Assembly (NCBI GenBank): GCA_012511315.1
Contig: JAAZGI010000009.1
Location: 1 to 5,907 of the forward strand
Source of the DNA: Clostridium sp.
Lineage (GTDB): Bacteria > Bacillota > Clostridia > Clostridiales > Clostridiaceae
Length of the DNA stretch: 5,907 nt
Reading direction: 5' to 3'
The notes beneath the pieces were generated by a model. It was not told where the DNA came from and did no database searches. It worked only from the letters and a program-made list of their open reading frames with translations. Both the position numbers and the translations under genes were made by a program. Below are positions 1 to 4,239 of the stretch, in pieces (the stretch's first letter is position 1; every line of letters begins with the position of its first letter).

Positions 1-2
1 CA

Positions 3-257
3 GGAGCGACTGTTCATGTTGAAACCCACGCCATTGGATTACCGATGTATGAGTTAACAGCTTTAGTCTTAGCTCATGGTAATATTTGCTATGAGAAAAT
101 CGTATCAGATAAGATCAAATATTATGAAGAACGGCTAGCTTATTGGTCGGCGCGACCTGAGCAAAAAAAATGTACCTGGGCTCCTTTTCTCTTGAAAGAT
201 AAACCGAATAAAGAGCAACTTCGCTGGGAAAAGGAACGTAACGATGGGGTCATTTGA
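3..257 (+). CDS. C-terminal fragment of a protein resembling Imm-5-like putative immunity proteins
   Basis: The reading frame is open from the left edge of the window (first full codon at base 3) to TGA at 255-257, giving 84 visible residues; the start lies outside. The first residues read GATVHVETHAIGLPMYELTA, with an H-x-E-x-H spacing (H5, E7, H9 of the fragment). From memory, an A-x-x-HV-x-THAIG stretch followed by a tyrosine helix is typical of the C-terminal part of the Imm-5-like 'putative immunity protein' family, a helical family of poorly known role. This is recall, not a search. The tail is charged and Trp-containing (KEQLRWEKERNDGVI) and ends without a membrane segment. An internal ATG at 45 has no ribosome binding site, so it is not taken as the start. 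The coding nature is well supported; the family call is tentative. No terminator was seen after it. Confidence 0.6.
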   Translation, partial: GATVHVETHAIGLPMYELTALVLAHGNICYEKIVSDKIKYYEERLAYWSARPEQKKCTWAPFLLKDKPNKEQLRWEKERNDGVI

Positions 258-357
258 AGCAGTGAATTGAATGGCTGATTTGAGAGAAAGTTTTAACTTA
301 AAGTGTTCAAAGAATTAGGAAATCGCGGACTAGCCCATAAGAGGAGACTGATTTGTC

Positions 358-924
358 ATGGAAAATAATAAAATAATCAACGAACAACAAGAAGAAAAAC
401 TGCTCCAAATCTTAGAAGAACGATTTGAAACGAATAAAGAACGACATCCAAAGATTATGTGGACAGACGTAGTAAAACGCTTAAAAGGTAACCAGAATGT
501 ATTATGGTCCCTGGAACAAATGGAAATATCAGGGGGGGAACCGGATATAATACATCAAGAGGAGGTCCTCAAAAAAATTGTGTTTTATGATTGCTCCAAA
601 GAAAGCCCTCTAGGTCGAAGGAGTCTTTGCTATGATGAGGAGGCTTTAGCGTCTAGAAAGAAAAATAAACCGCAAAATAGTGCGCTGGGAATGGCTGCTG
701 ATATGGGAGTGGAAATACTAGATGAGGACGACTATAGAAAGCTTCAAAAGGTGCTGCCCATTGATTTTGCGAGTTCAAGCTGGATCAAGACACCTGAAAA
801 AATAAGACAGCTAGGTGGTGGATTATTTGGAGACCGTCGATACGAGACAGTTTTTATCTACCATAATGGGGTGGAATCTTATTATGCAGGCCGCGGATTT
901 CGGAGTAAATTAGTTGTTCCATAG
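358..924 (+). CDS. DUF4256 family protein (188 aa)
   Basis: This soluble protein of unknown function has about the usual length for DUF4256, so it looks complete. Family-like blocks appear in order: a Glu/Lys-rich N-terminal helix (about 9-30); W35-T-D-V-V with LWSLEQMEISGGEPD (49-63); FYDCSKESPLGRRSLCYD (76-93); SRKKNKP (99-105); a helix with MAADMGVEIL (112-121); SSWIKTPEKIRQLGG (140-154); and DRRY (159-162) with YHNGVESYYAGRGFR (168-182). The many invariant-looking Asp, Arg, Tyr and Cys79/Cys91 residues suggest a catalytic or ligand-binding fold, but no activity is established for the family. There is no signal peptide or membrane segment, so it is probably cytosolic. The ATG at 358 is preceded by AAGAGGAG (339-346) at a spacing of 11. 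The next gene, arsC-like, starts 113 bases downstream with no terminator between, so co-transcription is possible. No clear promoter was seen in 258-357. Confidence 0.9.
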   Translation: MENNKIINEQQEEKLLQILEERFETNKERHPKIMWTDVVKRLKGNQNVLWSLEQMEISGGEPDIIHQEEVLKKIVFYDCSKESPLGRRSLCYDEEALASRKKNKPQNSALGMAADMGVEILDEDDYRKLQKVLPIDFASSSWIKTPEKIRQLGGGLFGDRRYETVFIYHNGVESYYAGRGFRSKLVVP

Positions 925-1025
925 GCTCTATTTTAGCGGAAGGGTTTGTTAAATACAGTGGGAAACAAGATGATAAAAGGTGGCGATGAAAACATTAGCC
1001 TTCCTTTTAGAAAAATTAAAAACAT

Positions 1026-1030
1026 AGGAG
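1026..1030 (+). promoter_or_regulatory. Ribosome binding site of the arsC-like gene
   Basis: AGGAG lies seven bases before the ATG at 1038. It fixes this start and therefore the N-terminal extension of about 17 residues. The first base pair of the site overlaps the TAG stop (1025-1027) of a 13-codon upstream reading frame. Confidence 0.75.
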
Positions 1031-1037
1031 TAAGTCA

Positions 1038-1481
1038 ATGAATAGTCCTGAGGAAAGTAATAAGCAGATTTTAAATGATGACAAACTGAAGGTGGCCTTT
1101 ATCTGTGTTCATAATTCGTGTCGTAGCCAGATTGCGGAGGCCCTTGGTAAAATATATGGATCAGATGTTTTTGAGAGCTATTCAGCTGGAACTGAGACAA
1201 AGCCTTTCATCAACCAAGATGCAGTACGGTTGATGAAAAAACTTTACTCGGTGGATATGGAAGCTACGCAACGGTCTAAGCTCATTGAGGATATTCCTGC
1301 AGTTGATGTAGTTATTACTATGGGCTGCAATGTTGATTGTCCCTGGTTGCCGAGTCAAATGCGTGAGGACTGGGGCCTAGATGATCCATCTGGAAAAAGT
1401 GACGAGGAATTCCTTAATGTAATTTCTATGATTGATTATAAAGTTAAAGAGCTGGCTGTTCGTTTAAAAAATGGTGTTTAG
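1038..1481 (+). CDS. arsC: Arsenate reductase, thioredoxin-coupled ArsC / low-molecular-weight protein tyrosine phosphatase fold (147 aa)
   Basis: The protein is predicted to reduce arsenate to arsenite in the cytosol using a cysteine relay re-reduced by thioredoxin. The phosphatase-type P-loop C23-VHNSC-R29-S30 (CX5R) follows a beta-strand KVAFI near the N terminus. The GCNVDC segment carries C97 and C101, matching the second and third redox cysteines of the family, and W112-G-L-D-D116-P contains the general-acid Asp region. In plasmid pI258 ArsC the second and third cysteines are separated by six residues; here by three, a spacing I recall from many other bacterial ArsC/LMW-PTP annotations. 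About 17 extra polar residues precede the usual start; the AGGAG at 1026-1030 supports this ATG and no better internal start exists. No arsR, arsB, acr3 or arsM neighbour is visible, so it is an orphan here. A low-molecular-weight tyrosine phosphatase role is the main alternative, but the cysteine pair favours arsenate reductase. It ends in a strong terminator. Confidence 0.88.
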   Translation: MNSPEESNKQILNDDKLKVAFICVHNSCRSQIAEALGKIYGSDVFESYSAGTETKPFINQDAVRLMKKLYSVDMEATQRSKLIEDIPAVDVVITMGCNVDCPWLPSQMREDWGLDDPSGKSDEEFLNVISMIDYKVKELAVRLKNGV

Positions 1482-1513
1482 GTAAGGTCATTAAATAACA
1501 TATTATTATTACT

Positions 1514-1557
1514 AAAGTGAAAGCCCCCCAGTAATTCCTGGTGGGCTTTCACTTTTT
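1514..1557 (+). terminator. Rho-independent terminator after arsC
   Basis: An 18-base-pair stem (1514-1531 with 1538-1555) with one C·T mismatch (1527/1542) and a six-base loop TAATTC runs into five T residues (1553-1557). It begins 32 bases after the arsC stop and should end the DUF4256-arsC transcript. The following DUF302 gene therefore needs its own promoter. Confidence 0.92.
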
Positions 1558-1624
1558 AGTTTAATACAGGCTGAGAATATTAGGCTCAGCAGTTTAGAAT
1601 AAATGAAAAATGCGGGGACGGTAC

Positions 1625-1664
1625 TTGAATTAATGTTGAGAATGAGATATCCTATTAATAGAAA
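1625..1664 (+). promoter_or_regulatory. Candidate promoter of the DUF302 gene
   Basis: Two overlapping sigma-A-like pairs are present. TTGAGA (1636-1641) is followed after 17 bases by TAGAAA (1659-1664), and TTGAAT (1625-1630) after 17 bases by TATCCT (1648-1653). Neither has a good -10 box, so the call rests mostly on position: after a strong terminator and before an isolated gene. The first pair would give a short leader before the ribosome binding site at 1699. Confidence 0.3.
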
Positions 1665-1711
1665 CAATTTAAAAGTAATGGTTCAAGATGTTAAAAAAAA
1701 GGAGTTTATAA

Positions 1712-2098
1712 ATGGATATTATTTATGAAAAGTCGACAAGCAAGGATTTTACAAGTGCAATAGAAAAACTGAAGAGCACGCTGAGTGATGCTGGTTTTGG
1801 TGTGCTTTGGGAGATGAACTTTAAAGAAACGTTGCAAGCAAAAGGACAAGATTTTGATAAGAACTTTGTAGTCCTTGAAGTTTGTAATGCAGCAAAAGCT
1901 AAAGGAGTTTTGGATCGGAAGATTGAAGCGGGTTATATGCTGCCTTGTAAAATGGCAATCTATGAAAAAGATGGTCAGGTTCGTATGGGCATGATTAAGC
2001 CTGAAACCTTGATTGGTCTAATGGGCGATGATAGCTTAAAAGACATGGCGAAGGAAGTGGGAGCAACCCTTCAAGGATCCATTGACCAAGCCGTTTAA
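1712..2098 (+). CDS. DUF302 domain protein (128 aa)
   Basis: This small cytosolic protein consists of a single DUF302 domain, a compact alpha/beta fold of unproven function found alone or fused to other domains. The typical parts are visible: an N-terminal strand and amphipathic helix DFTSAIEKLKSTLSDAGFGV (12-31); the strand NFVVLEVCNA (51-60); the helix region with GYMLPCKMAIYE (74-85); and the strand VRMGMIKP (90-97), followed by a C-terminal helix. C58 in EVCN and C79 in LPCK are the only cysteines. A link to redox or metal handling would be speculation, though the neighbour is an arsenate reductase. The start is supported by AAGGAG (1699-1704), seven bases before ATG. There is no signal peptide. 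It is transcribed alone, between the arsC terminator and the shared terminator at 2181-2215, and is convergent with the aminotransferase. Confidence 0.9.
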   Translation: MDIIYEKSTSKDFTSAIEKLKSTLSDAGFGVLWEMNFKETLQAKGQDFDKNFVVLEVCNAAKAKGVLDRKIEAGYMLPCKMAIYEKDGQVRMGMIKPETLIGLMGDDSLKDMAKEVGATLQGSIDQAV

Positions 2099-2180
2099 AA
2101 AGAGGAATTGTTAACTCAATAAAGTGATCAACACAGGCATATAAGCAGAAAAATCAGGATTTTAAAACAAAAATAGGATT

Positions 2181-2215
2181 TCAAAAAAGCTGTCACTTTG
2201 TGACAGCTTTTTTGA
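2181..2215. terminator. Bidirectional Rho-independent terminator between convergent genes
   Basis: A perfect 16-base-pair stem (2181-2196 with 2200-2215) closes a three-base TTT loop. The arms carry A6 on the left and T6 on the right, so the hairpin has a U-tract on both strands. It lies 83 bases after the DUF302 stop and 21 bases beyond the stop of the minus-strand aminotransferase, and can serve both. Confidence 0.93.
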
Positions 2216-2235
2216 GTGGATAAACGATGAGTAAT

Positions 2236-3375
2236 TTAACTTAATTCTTCTAAAGTAGCTTGGAATACACTAGCTAGCTGAGAGTTTAAAGGGACATTTA
2301 AAAAGGTTAGGGTTTCTTGAAGTGCTTCGAGTGTGGCTACCATATCGGCTTTATTAGCATTTTCACCCATATGACCAATGCGCAGCACCTGACCATCTAA
2401 AAAGTCAAAAGAGCCTGCGATCATGATGTTGTGTTCTTTCTTCATTCGATCCAATATGGCAGGTACTGTGGTTTGCTCAGGCACTGACACAACGGTTACA
2501 GTGCTGGAGTGACCAGTCTGTAAAAATAGTTGTAGACCGGCTGACTCAAAAGCAGCCCGTGTAGCTTTGGCAATGGATTGATGCCTTTTAAAAATTTCTT
2601 TATCCTGTTTGATATTATCCATAGCTTGACGTAATCCGTAGATATCATGAATTGGCATGGTATAGGGAAACCATTGGTTTTCAAAGTAATTTTCAAACAT
2701 AAGAAGATTTGCATAAAAAGACGCGATGGGGGTTTCTCTTTCCTTCATTGCTGTTTTTGCTTCAGGGCTAACGGTAACAAAAGTTAACCCTGGAGGAGCT
2801 GAAACCACTTTTTGGGATCCACCACAAAGGATGTCAATTTGAGAGTCATCGACGTAGACGGGTTCACCGAAAGTTCCTGAAACAGAGTCTACAACCGACA
2901 AAATGCCGAATTCTTTTAAAATGGGGCATAATTCATTAATATCATTTAGGATGCCGCTGGGAGTGTCGCAGTGAACCAAAGTTGCATATTTAAAGTTAGA
3001 ATCTTGTTTTAAAAAAGCTCTTAAATCGTCAGGGTTCACTGGTTGATAATAATCTGTAGAGAATAGAACGGGCTCCGCACCATATAAACTTGCAAAGTCT
3101 GCAAATCCTTTTCCAAACACCCCATTATCAATCACTAGGACTCGATCACCAGGTTCTGTCAATGATGCACAGGCTGCTTCCAAACCAAGGATTCCCTCGC
3201 CAGCTAAGATTAGGGTTTCGTTTTTGGTATTTAATAGTGAACTAATTAATTGGCAGGTTTCTTGATAAAAATTAAAAAAATCTGGGTCTATATCTGGGTT
3301 GGTTCTGCTTTGAGCACGAGCATTTAATACATTCTCGCGCACCTGAGTGGGGCCTGGTGTCATTAATTTATACAT
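2236..3375 (-). CDS. Class V PLP-dependent aminotransferase, alanine-glyoxylate / serine-pyruvate aminotransferase family (379 aa)
   Basis: This is a fold-type I, PLP-dependent aminotransferase of about the usual length for the alanine-glyoxylate / serine-pyruvate / PucG group. Landmarks: N-terminal TPGPT (6-10), AGEGILGLEAA (58-68), DNGVFGKGF (83-91), HCDTPSG (135-141), VVDSVSG (161-167) with D163 facing the pyridine nitrogen, GGSQK with the Schiff-base lysine K189, APPG (193-196), and RIGHMGE (332-338) with R332 for the substrate carboxylate. Against human AGT from memory, Ser81 is replaced by E60 and stacking Trp108 by F87, so this is a distinct subfamily. The exact amino donor and acceptor (alanine, serine, glyoxylate, ureidoglycine) cannot be read from the sequence, and no purine-degradation, serine-cycle or phosphonate genes flank it. 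The minus-strand ATG at 3375-3373 has AGAGGG six bases upstream and a TATAAT promoter behind it. It is monocistronic and ends at the shared terminator. Confidence 0.92.
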   Translation of the reverse strand: MYKLMTPGPTQVRENVLNARAQSRTNPDIDPDFFNFYQETCQLISSLLNTKNETLILAGEGILGLEAACASLTEPGDRVLVIDNGVFGKGFADFASLYGAEPVLFSTDYYQPVNPDDLRAFLKQDSNFKYATLVHCDTPSGILNDINELCPILKEFGILSVVDSVSGTFGEPVYVDDSQIDILCGGSQKVVSAPPGLTFVTVSPEAKTAMKERETPIASFYANLLMFENYFENQWFPYTMPIHDIYGLRQAMDNIKQDKEIFKRHQSIAKATRAAFESAGLQLFLQTGHSSTVTVVSVPEQTTVPAILDRMKKEHNIMIAGSFDFLDGQVLRIGHMGENANKADMVATLEALQETLTFLNVPLNSQLASVFQATLEELS

Positions 3376-3410
3376 TATTATCCCTCTTTCAACTGTAGTT
3401 TATTTTTTTT

Positions 3411-3439
3411 ATTATAAAAGAAAAAAGTTGGGATATTAA
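3411..3439 (-). promoter_or_regulatory. Sigma-A-type promoter of the aminotransferase
   Basis: On the minus strand TTAATA (bases 3439-3434) is followed after 17 bases by a perfect TATAAT (3416-3411). Transcription would begin near 3404, leaving a leader of about 28 bases that contains the ribosome binding site. The -35 box lies inside the dyad TTGGG-N7-CCCAA (3428-3444), a possible operator. Confidence 0.6.
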
Positions 3440-3492
3440 CCCAAGGGGACAAGTTCTGTACTGCTCGAGGGCTGAGGCAACTAGAGGAAGAA

Positions 3493-3513
3493 AAGGTTTT
3501 AGGAGAAAACCTT
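3493..3513 (+). other. Small hairpin with a Shine-Dalgarno-like loop
   Basis: AAGGTTTT (3493-3500) pairs perfectly with AAAACCTT (3506-3513) around the five-base loop AGGAG. No U-tract follows, so it is not a terminator. No ATG lies within normal distance of the AGGAG; only a TTG at 3512 opens an eight-codon frame. Function unknown. Confidence 0.35.
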
Positions 3514-3759
3514 GGAATTGCTAATAATTTTAAAGTGAATTAAGAAGGTCCGGCTTGCAGACTAGCTGATAACCATCATAGTAAATTTATTCTGCTAGTT
3601 TAAAAGACAGTAAGAATAAGAATTAGAAAGCTGTAGACTAAATAAAAAAACCATGAAGCTAAAAAGCTATATGCCAGATGAAGAAGACAAGAAGAAAGAA
3701 GTAATTAGGAGACAGTAAAAGATTAGTTCAGTATTAGTTTATAACAGGAGCAATAGAAG

Positions 3760-3849
3760 GTGAAAGACAAAGCCAAAGAAGAAGCCTAAGCCGAAACCAA
3801 AGACAAAGCTAAAGGCATCAGCACACGCATGTTAGAAAAGCCTTCTTGA
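3760..3849 (+). pseudogene. Possible remnant of a Lys/Ala/Glu-rich gene with an internal stop
   Basis: A GTG at 3760 sits nine bases after AGGAG (3746-3750). The frame reads VKDKAKEEA, a TAA stop (3787-3789), then continues AETKDKAKGISTRMLEKPS to TGA at 3847-3849. The block AAAGACAAAGCCAAAG (3763-3778) recurs with one change at 3799-3814, an offset of 36 bases or 12 codons. That in-frame repeat is what makes a former coding sequence plausible. The composition recalls Lys/Ala/Glu-rich helical stress proteins (CsbD- or LEA-like), but the fragment is too short to assign. It may equally be chance in purine-rich DNA. Confidence 0.25.
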
Positions 3850-4100
3850 GAGAGTGAGAAGAATCCTATGGAGAATGTATGAGTTGGTGACTTGTTTATT
3901 GTTTGGTTCTAAATGAAATGGCAAACAGAATCGAAATTTGTGACTATTGTTTTAAGAAATGAGATGGATTCATACAAATAACATAAATAATCAGCTCGGT
4001 CCTTGGCAAAGTAAAAGAAACAACTTCATAAATATAAATAGATACCAATGATGATTTAATATCGAAACGCCTAACGAACAATTGAATTGGCTCAATATAC

Positions 4101-4113
4101 ATGATTAAATCAT
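4101..4113. promoter_or_regulatory. Perfect AT-rich palindrome upstream of the NlpC/P60 promoter
   Basis: ATGATT-A-AATCAT is a perfect 13-base dyad ending four bases before the proposed -35 box at 4118. ATGATTTAAT at 4051-4060 matches ten bases of its complementary strand, exactly 50 bases upstream start to start. The position suits a binding site for a dimeric regulator; no regulator can be named. Confidence 0.35.
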
Positions 4114-4117
4114 TACT

Positions 4118-4146
4118 TTGTTAACGAGGTGGAAGTTAGTTATAAA
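4118..4146 (+). promoter_or_regulatory. Candidate promoter of the NlpC/P60 gene
   Basis: TTGTTA (4118-4123) and TATAAA (4141-4146) are separated by 17 bases, giving a predicted start near 4153 and a leader of about 87 bases. A weaker alternative is TTGTAT (4153-4158) with TAATAT (4176-4181), also at 17 bases. With the first promoter both WalR-like boxes lie just downstream of the start; with the second, the first box overlaps the -10. Confidence 0.42.
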
Positions 4147-4162
4147 TTAAATTTGTATAAAC

Positions 4163-4179
4163 TGTAATACTTTTGTAAT
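4163..4179 (+). promoter_or_regulatory. WalR (YycF)-like binding site, plus orientation
   Basis: TGTAAT-ACTTT-TGTAAT is an exact match to the WalR consensus TGTWAH-N5-TGTWAH, a direct repeat with an 11-base period. It lies upstream of a peptidoglycan hydrolase gene, the typical WalRK target class in Firmicutes. The match is seen directly; WalR binding is inference, and AT-rich DNA raises the chance rate. Confidence 0.6.
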
Positions 4180-4189
4180 ATACATTTAG

Positions 4190-4206
4190 ATTACAAATAG
4201 GTTACA
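4190..4206 (-). promoter_or_regulatory. WalR (YycF)-like binding site, minus orientation
   Basis: On the minus strand this reads TGTAAC-CTATT-TGTAAT, a second exact fit to TGTWAH-N5-TGTWAH. It is ten bases from the first box and in opposite orientation, ending 33 bases before the NlpC/P60 start codon. Two full matches within 44 bases are less likely to be chance than one. Confidence 0.55.
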
Positions 4207-4229
4207 AGTACTTTTTAGTAAAAATTTTC

Positions 4230-4234
4230 GGAGG
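4230..4234 (+). promoter_or_regulatory. Ribosome binding site of the NlpC/P60 gene
   Basis: GGAGG lies five bases before ATG at 4240, which is followed at once by a Lys/Arg-rich signal peptide N-region. This fixes the start. Confidence 0.85.
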
Positions 4235-4239
4235 AAACA

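Larger units (their letters stand above)
3450..4110. other. Long gene-free region between divergent genes
   Basis: No intact gene is visible over most of this stretch on either strand. Bases 3480-3850 are strongly purine-rich on the plus strand. They contain a perfect 8-bp hairpin (3493-3500/3506-3513), an imperfect stem with arms 3561-3569 and 3591-3599 broken by one T·T mismatch, a 21-codon frame at 3653-3718 without a ribosome binding site, and a decayed Lys/Ala-rich frame at 3760-3849. Bases 3890-4040 show no motif I can support. The region looks like eroded coding sequence plus the distal control region of the NlpC/P60 gene, but a small RNA cannot be excluded. Confidence 0.5.

Noticed and set aside
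267..296. TTGAAT / TTTTAA as a promoter for the DUF4256 gene
   Set aside because: The -10 box matches at only three positions and the spacing is 18; not distinguishable from background.
946..976. TTGTTA and TGATAA as a promoter for arsC
   Set aside because: The spacing is 19 bases and the -10 match is poor; co-transcription with DUF4256 is as likely.
938..1004. GGAAGG (938-943) and CCTTCC (999-1004) as a terminator or hairpin between DUF4256 and arsC
   Set aside because: The arms are only six bases, 55 bases apart, with no U-tract.
1570..1590. GCTGAG/CTCAGC inverted repeat as a second terminator or riboswitch element
   Set aside because: The six-base stem with a nine-base loop has no T-run and no further structure; it fits no riboswitch I know.
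2519..2535. TGTAAA followed by TTGTAG as a third WalR-like site
   Set aside because: The second half does not fit the consensus or spacing, and it lies inside a coding region.
2496..2714. A 72-codon open frame on the minus strand inside the aminotransferase
   Set aside because: It is fully overlapped by the well-supported aminotransferase in another frame, has no family features and no ribosome binding site of note.
3653..3718. A 21-codon frame beginning MKLKSYMPDEEDKKK
   Set aside because: No ribosome binding site precedes it and it lies in purine-rich DNA where Lys/Glu-rich frames arise by chance; mentioned only in the region description.
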